Assembly (NCBI GenBank): GCA_937926025.1
Contig: CALANQ010000087.1
Location: forward strand, 1-11,175
Direction of reading: 5' to 3'
Length of the DNA: 11,175 bases
Origin: an uncultured Acidimicrobiales bacterium
GTDB lineage: Bacteria; Actinomycetota; Acidimicrobiia; Acidimicrobiales; Iamiaceae
The notes under the pieces are model-generated. The model had not been told where the DNA came from, did not search any database, and worked only from the letters and a program-made list of their open reading frames with translations. Of the stretch, positions 1 to 9,558 are shown piece by piece. Both the position numbers and the translations under genes were made by a program. The stretch's first letter is position 1. Each line of letters begins with the position of its first letter.

Positions 1-524
1 TACTTGAGGGCCGCCTCGCCGGAGCGGGCCCGGCGGACGTGGATGCCGGCCAGGACGTAGACGGCGATGGAGAGGATCTCCAGGCCGAGGAACAGCACCA
101 GCAGGTCGTTGGCGCCGCACATGATCAGGCCGCCGGCGGCGGACAGCAGCAAGAGGACGTAGGCGTCGGAGCCCTCGAGCCGCTCGCGCTGGAGGTACCC
201 GTGGGTGAGCAGGGCGGCCAGCACGACCGCGCAGAGGATGGCGAAGCCCAGGTAGAGGCTGAGGCCGTCGACGCGGACGGCGTCGGCAACGGCGGCGATG
301 GGGCCGTCGTCGCGGACCCGCCACCACAGGAAGGTGGTGGAGACCATGGCGGCCACGGCGGTGACCACGGTGAACCCGGCGTGCCACGGCACCTTGGGAC
401 GGCGCGGGGTGAGGGCGCCGAGCACCATCAGCAGGACGGCGCCGGCCAGCAGGATCAGGACGGGGAGCAGCCCCGACCACTCCACCTGGGGAGTGCTGAG
501 GCGCTCGACTTCGGCCAGCATCAT
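1..524 (-). CDS. nuoN: NADH-quinone oxidoreductase subunit N, N-terminal part (3' end outside window)
   Basis: NuoN is one of three antiporter-like membrane subunits of complex I that move protons across the cytoplasmic membrane. I translated 174 codons of the minus strand; the gene continues past the left edge. The product starts MMLAEVERLS. Hydrophobic segments lie at about residues 17-38, 50-67, 86-108, 121-137 and 139-160. The segment LFLGLEILSIAVYVLAG (about 144-160) is the family hallmark; Glu149 in it corresponds to the conserved TM5 glutamate of the antiporter-like subunits. Two start codons are possible: ATG at 524, overlapping the nuoM stop as ATGA, or ATG at 521, overlapping as TGATG. 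A GAGGAAGG Shine-Dalgarno-like run at 528-535, inside the end of nuoM, suits either. Position as last gene after nuoM is the canonical order. The frame is open throughout, unlike its two upstream neighbours. Confidence 0.95.
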   Translation of the reverse strand, partial: MMLAEVERLSTPQVEWSGLLPVLILLAGAVLLMVLGALTPRRPKVPWHAGFTVVTAVAAMVSTTFLWWRVRDDGPIAAVADAVRVDGLSLYLGFAILCAVVLAALLTHGYLQRERLEGSDAYVLLLLSAAGGLIMCGANDLLVLFLGLEILSIAVYVLAGIHVRRARSGEAALK

Positions 525-2149
525 TCGCCTTCCTCGCTGCCGTGGCCGTCACCGGTGTCGGCGGCGTGCTCGCCCTCGGCGGCCCCTTCGGCCTCGGAGC
601 GGCGCTCGGACTCGGGGACGACCTCGTCGCCCTTGGTGGAGACGGTGGGCTCCTTGTGGTCCGAGTTGGCCTCGACGTGGTGCACGAGCTTGTCGACCGA
701 CGGCTCGATGCGATCGAGGAACGGCTTCGGGAACAGGCCCATGAACACGATGAGGAACAGCAGCGGGGCCATGACCAGGGCCTCGGTGAACTTGATGTCC
801 TTGAAGTCCTTGTTGGCGTCGTCGGGCGTGCCGTGGAAGACCCGCTGGTAGGCCCAGAGCAGGTACAGGGCGGCGAGGATGACGCCGGTGACGGCCACCA
901 CGGCCCACCAGCGGACGGTGAGGAACGACCCGATCAGGATCAGGAACTCGCCGACGAAGCCGTTCAGGCCCGGGAGGCCGATGGACGAGAGCATGACCAG
1001 GGTGAAGACGGCGGCCATCTTCGGCGCCGGCTTCTGGAGGCCCTTGAGCTCCGAGATCTCCCGGGTGTGGCGGCGCTCGTAGATGAAGCCGACCAGCAGG
1101 AAGAGCGCGCCGGTGGAGACGCCGTGGTTGACCCTCTGCAGCACCGAGCCGTCGAGGGCCTGGCGGGTGATGGCGAAGATGCCCAGCACGATGAAGCCCA
1201 TGTGGGCCACCGAGGAGTAGGCCACGAGGCGCTTGAGGTCCTTCTGCATGGTGGCGCAGACGGCGCCGTAGATGATGCCGATGACGCCGAGGGTGACCAT
1301 GGCCGGCGCGGCCCAGGCCGAGGCCTCGGGGAAGAGGTAGAGGCCGTAGCGCAGGAACCCGTAGGTGCCGAGCTTCAGCATGACGCCGGCGAGGATCACC
1401 GAGCCGGCCGTGGGCGCCTGGGTGTGGGCGTCGGGCAGCCAGGTGTGCACCGGGAAGATCGGCACCTTGACGGCGAAGGCGATGGCGAACGACACGAACA
1501 GCAGGCGCTGCGTGCTCTGCGCCAGGACGCCCTGCTGCTCGGCCAGGACCTGGAGGTCGAAGGTGACCGGACCGCCCTTGGCGTGCAGGTAGCTGAGCGC
1601 CACGGTGCCGACCAGCATGAAGGCCGAGCCGAACATCGTGTACAGGAAGAACTTGGTGGCGGCGTACTTGCGCTCGCCGTAGCCCCACCCGCTGATCAAG
1701 AAGTACATCGGGACCAGGACGATCTCGAAGAACACGAAGAAGAGGAAGGTGTCGAGCGCCAGGAAGGCCCCGAGGCAGCCGGCCTCGAGCACCAGGAGCC
1801 ACGCGTAGAACGGCTTCTCCTCGTCGTGCGGCGGGGCGCCGAGCATGGCGATCGGGAAGAGGATGCCGGTGAGGGCGACCATCCACAGCGAGATGCCGTC
1901 GACGCCGAGCTTCCACGAGATGTCGGGGTTCTTCAGCCACTGGACGTCGTCGACCAACGATGGCGAGGGCGCCGGTGACCAGCGAGAACAGGACGGCCGC
2001 CTGCTTGGTGAGCTCCGGGCGGCGCTTGGAGATCATCGCCACCAGGAGGGCGCCGACCACCGGGGTCAGCACCAGGACCGACAGCAGGGGGAACGACGGG
2101 TCGGCGGCGGTGGCGTGGCCGCCTTCGGAGGCCAGGAGGAAGGCGTTCA

Positions 2150-2150
<1 letters not shown>
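521..2150 (-). CDS. nuoM: NADH-quinone oxidoreductase subunit M, frame-disrupted
   Basis: NuoM is an antiporter-like proton channel of the membrane arm. The start is ATG at 2150, sharing one base with the nuoL stop (TGATG). The first 64 codons (MNAFLLASEG... to SLVTGALAI) give an N-terminal hydrophobic segment and the start of TM2. The NuoM sequence then continues in another frame from about 1957 to the TGA at 521-523. In the downstream piece, numbered from TTG 1957, FFEIVLVPMYFL carries the TM5 glutamate (Glu78), FAVKVPIFPVHTWLPDAHTQAP carries the TM7 lysine (Lys164), and DLKRLVAYSSVAHMG is the TM8 region. The last 45 or so residues form a hydrophilic acidic tail ending GHGSEEGE. As read, the protein cannot be made from one frame, and part of the TM2-loop region seems missing. 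A gene caller would probably report only 521-1957. Sequencing or assembly error, or real damage, are both possible; intact neighbours favour error. Confidence 0.9.
1955..1961 (-). other. Frame break in nuoM (likely deletion of 3k+2 bases)
   Basis: Upstream of this point the NuoM reading runs ...GALAI (Ile64 codon at 1961-1959). Downstream it resumes as VDDVQWLKNPDISWKLGVDG in the frame whose codons include 1957-1955. Rejoining the frames needs either one base removed from the GTTGG run or 3k+2 bases added. Compared with family members recalled from memory, the stretch between TM2 and the WxLGVDG motif is roughly 10-20 residues short, so a deletion of about 30-60 bases fits better than a single extra base. 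Confidence 0.75.
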
Positions 2151-4119
<1,969 letters not shown>

Positions 4120-4126
4120 GCTTGCC

Positions 4127-4447
4127 TCAGCCCTTCAGCACGGACAGGTCATCGGCCGTGGCGCCCTGGCGACGGCGGAAGATGGACACGATGATCCCGA
4201 GGCCGACCACGACCTCGGCGGCGGCCACCACCAGCACGAAGAACACGGCGATCTGACCGCCGAGGTCGTCGAGCTCGCGGGACAGGGCCACGAACGAGAG
4301 GTTCACGGCGTTGAGCATCAGCTCCACGCACATGAACATCACCAGGGCGTTGCGGCGGATCAGCAGGCCGACCGCGCCCATGGCGAAGAGGATGGCGCCG
4401 AGGATCAGGTACGGCTCGGAGCCCATGGCAGCGGCGGCGAGCATCAT
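4127..4447 (-). CDS. nuoK: NADH-quinone oxidoreductase subunit K
   Basis: NuoK is the small three-helix, MrpC-like membrane subunit that, with NuoJ, carries the buried charged axis linking the quinone site to the proton channels. The product is 106 residues; E. coli NuoK is 100. Helices lie at about 13-29, 34-56 and 66-90. Glu42 (FMCVELMLNAVNL) and Glu78 (VVAAAEVVVGLG) are the two conserved intramembrane glutamates, spaced 36 residues apart as in E. coli Glu36/Glu72. The RRNALVMFMCVELMLNAVNL region and the terminal LLKG-like SVLKG match actinobacterial NuoK. The start at ATG 4447 overlaps the nuoJ stop as ATGA and has GAGGTGA 7 nt (from GAGG) upstream. ATG 4444 or Met8 (4426) are weaker alternatives; homologues begin nearer Met8. 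nuoL follows after 7 bp. Confidence 0.97.
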   Translation of the reverse strand: MMLAAAAMGSEPYLILGAILFAMGAVGLLIRRNALVMFMCVELMLNAVNLSFVALSRELDDLGGQIAVFFVLVVAAAEVVVGLGIIVSIFRRRQGATADDLSVLKG

Positions 4448-5034
4448 GCGGTCACCTCGTCGGACGGCGCGACCTCGGGCTCGGGGATCTCGTCGTGGGG
4501 CAGCTCGTCGATGAACGCGTCGCGGCGGTGCCGGGCGAGCGAGACGGCACCGACCACGGCGATGACCAGCAGCACCGAGGTGATCTCGAAGGCGTACAGG
4601 TAGTCGGTGAAGAGCGACCGGGCCAGCTGCTCCACGTTGGGCACCAGCGGCTCGACCTTGGCGGTGGCGGAGGGCTCGCCGGTGGCGGCGCCGAGGAGGA
4701 TGATGGCGATCAGGCCGACCACCAGCAGCGCGCCGGCCACGATGGCGGCGGGGCGCTGGCCCTTCAACGGCTCGAAGCCGATGTCGTCGGTCTGGTCGAC
4801 GCCCAGCAGCATGATCACGAAGAGGAACATGACGACGATGGCGCCGGCGTAGACGATGATCTGGACCGCAGCCAGGAACTCGGCCTCGAGGGCGATGAAC
4901 AGCACGGCGATGCCGAAGAGGGTGGCCACCAGGCTGAGGGCGCAGTGCACCGGGTTGCGGAACCCGATGACGCCGGCGGCGCCGCAGAGGCAGATGAGCG
5001 CCCCGATGATGAAGACGACCTGTTCGACGCCCAT
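4444..5034 (-). CDS. nuoJ: NADH-quinone oxidoreductase subunit J
   Basis: NuoJ (ND6 family) is a five-helix membrane subunit next to NuoH, NuoA and NuoK; its TM3 undergoes the conformational change that couples quinone chemistry to proton pumping. The product has 196 residues. The diagnostic segment is VQIIVYAGAIVVMFLFVIMLL (about residues 57-77, Tyr62 in it), the TM3 pi-bulge helix. Other hydrophobic segments lie at about 5-23, 32-50, 94-116 and 146-165. After TM5 a roughly 30-residue hydrophilic tail rich in Asp, Glu and Pro follows (FIDELPHDEIPEPEVAPS), more acidic than in short homologues such as E. coli. The ATG at 5034 shares one base with the nuoI stop (TGATG), and GGAGG at 5044-5048 sits 9 nt upstream within nuoI. 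The stop overlaps the nuoK start as ATGA. Confidence 0.97.
   Translation of the reverse strand: MGVEQVVFIIGALICLCGAAGVIGFRNPVHCALSLVATLFGIAVLFIALEAEFLAAVQIIVYAGAIVVMFLFVIMLLGVDQTDDIGFEPLKGQRPAAIVAGALLVVGLIAIILLGAATGEPSATAKVEPLVPNVEQLARSLFTDYLYAFEITSVLLVIAVVGAVSLARHRRDAFIDELPHDEIPEPEVAPSDEVTA
4452..4458 (-). promoter_or_regulatory. Ribosome binding site of nuoK inside nuoJ
   Basis: The minus strand reads GAGGTGA here, with 7 nt between GAGG and ATG 4447. It is a near-consensus Shine-Dalgarno located within the last codons of nuoJ. It supports starting nuoK at the ATGATG pair rather than at the ATG seven codons downstream, and suggests translational coupling to nuoJ. Confidence 0.75.
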
Positions 5035-5687
5035 CAGTGACCGCCTCCGTGGCCGTGATCAACCGCCGCGGGGGCGGCGGACGGTGCCGTCTGGCCCAGC
5101 TCCGGGTCCTTGACGCCGAAGCCCAGCTCGCCGCTCCAGCCGACCTTGCCGACGTAGTCGGCGCTGCCGCCGGGGGCCGTGGCGCGCACCCAGGCGCTGG
5201 AGTTCTTGGCCACGGTGGCCAGGTCGGTCCAGTCCTCCCAGGGGAGCTGCTGGGGCAGGCCGTCGTCGCCCACCACCAGCTCGGCCTTCGTGTAGATGGC
5301 GTCCTGGCGGTTGGTGAACGAGAACTCGAACAGCTTGCTCTCGGTGATGGCCTCGGTGGGGCAGGCCTCCACGCACAGGTCGCAGTGGATGCACCGGAGG
5401 TAGTTGATCTCGTAGACGAAGCCGTAGCGCTCCCCGGGCGACACCGGATCAGCCGGGTCGTTGTCCGCGCCGCGGACGTAGATGCACTTGGCGGGGCAGA
5501 CACCGGCGCAGAGCTCGCAGCCGATGCACTTCTCCATGCCGTCCTCGTAGCGGTTCAGCACGTGGCGGCCGTGCAGGCGCACCGGCTTGTCGCGCTTGCC
5601 GCCCTCGTCCTTCGCGTACTCCTTGGTGACGCGCTGCTTCTTGCCCCGCTGGCGGAAGGTGACCGCGAAGCCTCCGAGGTACCCCAT
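5034..5687 (-). CDS. nuoI: NADH-quinone oxidoreductase subunit I (two 4Fe-4S clusters N6a/N6b)
   Basis: NuoI is the ferredoxin-like subunit at the base of the peripheral arm that passes electrons from NuoG to cluster N2 and quinone through two tetranuclear clusters. The product is 217 residues, longer than the E. coli protein (180) and near the actinobacterial length. The first motif is CIGCELCAGVCP (Cys54, 57, 60, 64) and the second is CIHCDLCVEACP (Cys99, 102, 105, 109), both complete CxxCxxCxxxCP. The RYEDGMEKCIGCELC and ERYGFVYEINYLRCIHC surroundings are typical. A C-terminal extension past about residue 165 is Gly/Ala/Pro-rich and ends HGHGGGH; its last codons also contain the nuoJ Shine-Dalgarno. 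The start ATG 5687 overlaps the nuoH stop by one base (TGATG), with GAAGGGG upstream in nuoH. Confidence 0.98.
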   Translation of the reverse strand: MGYLGGFAVTFRQRGKKQRVTKEYAKDEGGKRDKPVRLHGRHVLNRYEDGMEKCIGCELCAGVCPAKCIYVRGADNDPADPVSPGERYGFVYEINYLRCIHCDLCVEACPTEAITESKLFEFSFTNRQDAIYTKAELVVGDDGLPQQLPWEDWTDLATVAKNSSAWVRATAPGGSADYVGKVGWSGELGFGVKDPELGQTAPSAAPAAVDHGHGGGH

Positions 5688-6892
5688 CAGTCGATCACCC
5701 CTTCGGGCTGGCGGTTCCGGCGGGCCACGCGCATGGCGAGCAGCAGCACGGCGTAGCAGACGGCCATGATCCCGACGCCGGCCACCGCGGTGGCGAGCAT
5801 GCCGGCGAAGCCCCAGCCCTCGTCGGAAGCGACGCGCAGGGCGGTGAGCAGGAGGAGCCAGCCCAGCCCGAGCGGGATGAGCAGCTTCCAGCCGAGGTCC
5901 ATGAGCTGGTCGTAGCGGACCCGGGGCACCGAGGCCCGGACCCAGACGAACACGTAGAGGATCACGATGATCTTCAGGAAGAAGAACACGAAGCCCCACG
6001 CCCAGCCGGGCAGCACCGGCAGCTCGGGGCCGTTGGGGCCGCCGAGGAAGAGCGTGACGATGATGGCCGCCATGGTGATGGCGTTGAGGAACTCGGCCAG
6101 GTAGAAGATGGCGAACCGGAAGCCGGAGTACTCGGTCTGGAACGAGCCCACCAGCTCCTGTTCGGCTTCGACGAGGTCGAACGGCGGGCGGTTGAGCTCG
6201 GCGGTGGCGGCCAGGCTGAAGATCACGAACGGGATCAGCCCGGTGACCCACAGGTTCCAGCTGTAGTTGCTCTGCGAGGCGACGATGCCGTTGACCGACA
6301 GCGTGCCGGCGGTGAGCACCACGGTGAGCACGGCCAGGCCGAGCGCCGCCTCGTAGGAGACCATCTGGGCGCTGGCGCGGACCGAGCCGAGCAGCGGGTA
6401 CTTCGAGCCCGACGACCAGCCGGCGAGCATGACGCCGTAGACGGCGATGGACGACATGGCCAAGATGACCAGCACGCCGGCGCCGGGATCGGCGAGCTGC
6501 AGCGTGGTGTCGTGGCCGAAGATGTGGACGATGCCGGCGTTGCCGTCGCGGAAGTCGCCGCCGAGCGGGATCAGGCCGAAGACGATGAACGCCGGGACCA
6601 TGGTGAGGATCGGCGCCAGGCGGAAGACCCACTTGTCGGCCTTGTCCGGGACCAGGTCCTCCTTGAGGAGCACCTTGAGGCCGTCGGCCAGGGTCTGGAG
6701 GATGCCGAAGGGGCCGGCCCGGTTGGGACCGATGCGGTTCTGGAGGTCCGAGATGATCTTGCGCTCGAACCAGATCATCAACATGGTGGCCAGCAGGGTG
6801 ATGGCCAGCGTGATGGCGGCCTTGCCCAGCACGATGAGGAAGACGACGAGGCCGACGCCGTCCTGGAAGAGGGGATCTGCGCCGACGATCAT
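5687..6892 (-). CDS. nuoH: NADH-quinone oxidoreductase subunit H
   Basis: NuoH (ND1 family) is the membrane subunit that forms most of the quinone-binding cavity and links the peripheral arm to the proton-pumping arm. The product has 401 residues; E. coli NuoH has 325, and actinobacterial ones are about 400 or slightly more. Signature regions are WFERKIISDLQNRIGPNRAG (41-60, first family signature), AGWSSGSKYPLLGSVRASAQ (157-176), AELNRPPFDLVEAEQEL (231-247, with Glu242, 244 and 246 of the conserved acidic loop), FQTEYSGFRF (251-260) and RASVPRVRYDQLMDLGWK (319-336). Roughly nine hydrophobic segments are visible. The N-terminus is a little extended, and the C-terminus carries an extra hydrophobic segment (about 363-388) relative to E. 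coli. ATG 6892 overlaps the nuoG stop as ATGA, and GGAG lies 8 nt upstream. Confidence 0.98.
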   Translation of the reverse strand: MIVGADPLFQDGVGLVVFLIVLGKAAITLAITLLATMLMIWFERKIISDLQNRIGPNRAGPFGILQTLADGLKVLLKEDLVPDKADKWVFRLAPILTMVPAFIVFGLIPLGGDFRDGNAGIVHIFGHDTTLQLADPGAGVLVILAMSSIAVYGVMLAGWSSGSKYPLLGSVRASAQMVSYEAALGLAVLTVVLTAGTLSVNGIVASQSNYSWNLWVTGLIPFVIFSLAATAELNRPPFDLVEAEQELVGSFQTEYSGFRFAIFYLAEFLNAITMAAIIVTLFLGGPNGPELPVLPGWAWGFVFFFLKIIVILYVFVWVRASVPRVRYDQLMDLGWKLLIPLGLGWLLLLTALRVASDEGWGFAGMLATAVAGVGIMAVCYAVLLLAMRVARRNRQPEGVID

Positions 6893-9558
6893 GCGAGCGT
6901 CTCCACCCGGACCTCGGTGACCGGTGCGGTGGCATCGATCAGGGCGCTCGGCGAGGGGGCGCCCTGCCCGACCGCCATGGCCACGGTGCCGACCGGGACG
7001 GTGGCGTCGGGCGTGATGGTGGCGGTGAGCGAGCCGCGGGACGAGGAGATCTTCACCCGGTCGTCGGCGCCGACGCCGAGGCGATCGAGGTCCGACGGGT
7101 TGGCGGCGATGGCCGGTCCGGCGGCCAGGCCGGCCAGCGAGGGCGCCGCCTGCACCAGCGTGCCGAGGTCGAACAGCTTGCGGTAGGTGACCAGCCGCAG
7201 CGAGTAGGCGTCGACCGCCGGGGCCTCGTAGGCCGGAGCGTCGAGGGACACCTGGGCGGGGCCGGCGGGCTCGGCGGGCACGTCGGCCTCCTCGGACTCG
7301 GCGGTCGCCCCTTCGGCCTCGGCTTCGGCCTGGGCCACGGTGGCGGCGGCCTCCTCGGCCTCCGCCTCGGCGACGTCGTCGGCCGCACCGGCGGCCACGG
7401 CGTGCTCCTGGGCCTCGGCGTCGGCCACGGACTCCGCATCGGCGTTGGTCTCCACCGCGGCATCGGGAGCCGGGGCGGCGGCGGGCCGCAGCACGATGCC
7501 GTCGGTCTCGGTGGCCAGGTCGGCGACGGTGATGCCGCGGTGGCGGACGGAGATCTCGGAGATCTCGTCCCAGATGTCGTCGACCGAGGTGAGCTGGAGG
7601 TCGGCGCCGAGGCGGAAGGCCAGCTCGGCGGCGATCATCCAGTCCGGGCGGGCGGTGCCGGGCGCCGTGACCTTCTGGTTCACGACGGAGATGCGGCCCT
7701 CGATGTTGGTGTGGGTGCCGTCGACCTCGGTGAACCCGGCGGCGGGCAGCACGATGTCGGCGGCCAGCGTGGAGGCGTTGGCCATGGTGTCGACAGCGAT
7801 GACGGTGCGGGCCCCGGCGATGCCGCGCTCGGCGAGCACCTTGTCCGGGAAGTCGCCCAGCGGGTCGGCGCCGAGGAGGATGAGGGTGTCGATCTTGCCC
7901 TCGGCGGCGGCGGCGAGGATGCCGGCGGTGTCGCGGCCGGTCTCGGCGGGCACCGTGCTCCAGAAGCGGGAGAACCAGTCCTGACCCTCGTCGAGTGCCA
8001 CCCGGCCCGGCAGCAGCCCGGGGGCGAGGCCGAAGTCGATGGCGCCGTGGACGTTGCTGCGGCGCAGGCCCGACAGGAAGCGCACGTCGGGGAAGGCGTC
8101 GAGCAGGGCGCTGGCGGCGGCGATGACGGCGTCGGGGCTCTCGGCCACCGAGCCCCGGCCGAGCAGCACCGTGAAGGGGCCCTTGGCCAGCTGGTCGCGG
8201 ACGGCGGCGAGGTCGCCGGTGCCGGCGATGATCTGGGCCACGGTCTCGTTGACGGCACCGGGGACGGTGCGCACCGAGCGGGCGGCCAGGTCGGTGAGCG
8301 AGGTGGGCACAGGCGCCAGCTCGATGACGGTGGCCTTGTGGCGGGTGACGGCGTCGCGGATGCGCAGGAACAGCACCGCCAGCTCGTCCTTCGGGTCCGA
8401 CCCGATGACCAGCAGCGTGCCGCCGGCGGCGCAGGCCTCGTCGATGGTGGCCTGCGGCAGGGCGGCCACGGCGGCGGCGGGCAGGCCGTCGCCCAGCTGG
8501 GCGTCGACGGAGTCCGTGCCGATGACGCCCTTGGCCAGCTTGGCCCAGGCGTACTGCGACTCGTTGGTGAGGCGGGCGCCGCCGATGACCGCAGTGCCCG
8601 AGGGGCCGCTGCGGTCCAGGCCGGACTTGATGGCCCGGGCGGCGGCGGTGAGGGCGTCGGCCCAGCGGGTCTCGGCGAGGGTGCCGGTGGTGTCCTTGGC
8701 GAGCGGCGCACCGAGGCGGCCGTCGGCGCCGATGGCCTCGAAGCCGAACCGCCCCTTGTCGCAGAGCCAGCTCCAGTTGACCGGGTCCGAGTCCACGCCC
8801 ACGAGACGCAGGACCTCGTTGCGGGAGGCGTCGACCACGACCCGGCAGCCGACCGAGCAGCCCATGCAGGTGGACTCGACGACGTCGAGGTCCCACGGGC
8901 GGGCCTTGAAGCGGTACGGCTTGGCCGTGAGGGCGCCCACCGGGCAGATCTGCACGGTGTTGCCGGAGAAGTACGAGGCGAACGGGTGGTCCGGGAAGGT
9001 GTTGACCTGGGTGCCGTTGCCGCGGTCCTGGAAGTGGATCAGCGTGTCGCCGGCGACGTCCTTGGCGAACCGGGTGCAGCGGTCGCAGAGGATGCAGCGC
9101 TCGCGGTCCAGGTAGACGTTGTCGCTGATGGCGATGGGCTTCTCGTAGTGCCGCTTCTCCTCGACGAACCGGCTCTCGCCGGGGCCGAAGGCGATGGTGT
9201 GGTCCTGCAGGGGGCACTCGCCGCCCTTGTCGCACACCGGGCAGTCCAGGGGGTGGTTGATCAGGAGGAACTCGAGGATGCCGTCCTGGGCCTTCTTGGC
9301 CACCGGCGACTCGGTCTCCACGACCATGTCGGGGGCGACGGTGAGCATGCAGCTGGGCTGGAGCGCCGGGCCGCGGCCGGTGTCGACCTCGACGAGGCAC
9401 ATCCGGCACATGCCGACCGGCTCCATGCGGTGGTGGTAGCAGAAGCGCGGGATGTAGACGCCGTTGCGCTCGGCGGCATCGATGACGAGCTCGCCGGGCT
9501 TGGCGTCGACCTGCTTGCCGTCGACGGTGATGGACACGGTGGTCTCGACGTCAGTCAA
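6889..9558 (-). CDS. nuoG: NADH-quinone oxidoreductase subunit G (large Fe-S subunit)
   Basis: NuoG is the largest peripheral-arm subunit and carries most of the iron-sulfur chain from NuoF toward NuoI. The product is 889 residues. The N-terminal 2Fe-2S ferredoxin domain has Cys40, Cys51, Cys54 and Cys70 (N1b). His102-x3-Cys106-x2-Cys109-x5-Cys115 binds the His-ligated cluster N5. Cys155, 158, 161 and 205 bind N4. CMGCSVGC with Cys231, 234, 238 and 266 is the N7 site, found in many bacteria but not in mitochondria. Residues about 285-680 form a catalytically inactive molybdopterin-oxidoreductase-type domain (GADPLGDFPDK, TLAADIVLPAAGFTEVDGTH). Residues about 692-783 are an Ala/Glu/Asp-rich linker, followed by a C-terminal domain from DAYSLRLVTYRKLFDLGTLV. 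The start is TTG 9558, chosen for its strong GGAGG site and fit to the ferredoxin N-terminus; it overlaps nuoF by 8 bp. Confidence 0.97.
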   Translation of the reverse strand: MTDVETTVSITVDGKQVDAKPGELVIDAAERNGVYIPRFCYHHRMEPVGMCRMCLVEVDTGRGPALQPSCMLTVAPDMVVETESPVAKKAQDGILEFLLINHPLDCPVCDKGGECPLQDHTIAFGPGESRFVEEKRHYEKPIAISDNVYLDRERCILCDRCTRFAKDVAGDTLIHFQDRGNGTQVNTFPDHPFASYFSGNTVQICPVGALTAKPYRFKARPWDLDVVESTCMGCSVGCRVVVDASRNEVLRLVGVDSDPVNWSWLCDKGRFGFEAIGADGRLGAPLAKDTTGTLAETRWADALTAAARAIKSGLDRSGPSGTAVIGGARLTNESQYAWAKLAKGVIGTDSVDAQLGDGLPAAAVAALPQATIDEACAAGGTLLVIGSDPKDELAVLFLRIRDAVTRHKATVIELAPVPTSLTDLAARSVRTVPGAVNETVAQIIAGTGDLAAVRDQLAKGPFTVLLGRGSVAESPDAVIAAASALLDAFPDVRFLSGLRRSNVHGAIDFGLAPGLLPGRVALDEGQDWFSRFWSTVPAETGRDTAGILAAAAEGKIDTLILLGADPLGDFPDKVLAERGIAGARTVIAVDTMANASTLAADIVLPAAGFTEVDGTHTNIEGRISVVNQKVTAPGTARPDWMIAAELAFRLGADLQLTSVDDIWDEISEISVRHRGITVADLATETDGIVLRPAAAPAPDAAVETNADAESVADAEAQEHAVAAGAADDVAEAEAEEAAATVAQAEAEAEGATAESEEADVPAEPAGPAQVSLDAPAYEAPAVDAYSLRLVTYRKLFDLGTLVQAAPSLAGLAAGPAIAANPSDLDRLGVGADDRVKISSSRGSLTATITPDATVPVGTVAMAVGQGAPSPSALIDATAPVTEVRVETLA
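7210..7485 (-). repeat. Low-complexity GC-rich coding segment (Ala/Glu-rich NuoG insert)
   Basis: Within nuoG, codons for about residues 692-783 are dominated by GCN and GAN. Runs such as DDVAEAEAEEAAATVAQAEA and AEAEGATAESEEADV contain some twenty acidic residues and essentially no Lys or Arg. At DNA level this appears as irregular repeats of units like gcctcg/gcttcg on the plus strand. The reading frame stays open and the conserved C-terminal domain follows in the same frame, so this is an in-frame insert or expanded linker and not damage. It is predicted to be disordered or a mixed helical/charged tether; no function can be assigned. Confidence 0.7.

Noticed and set aside
6889..9558. NuoG as a formate dehydrogenase or other active molybdopterin oxidoreductase
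   Set aside because: The N-terminal N1b/N5/N4/N7 cysteine set and the position between nuoF and nuoH are specific to NuoG; its molybdopterin-like domain is known to be inactive in the family.
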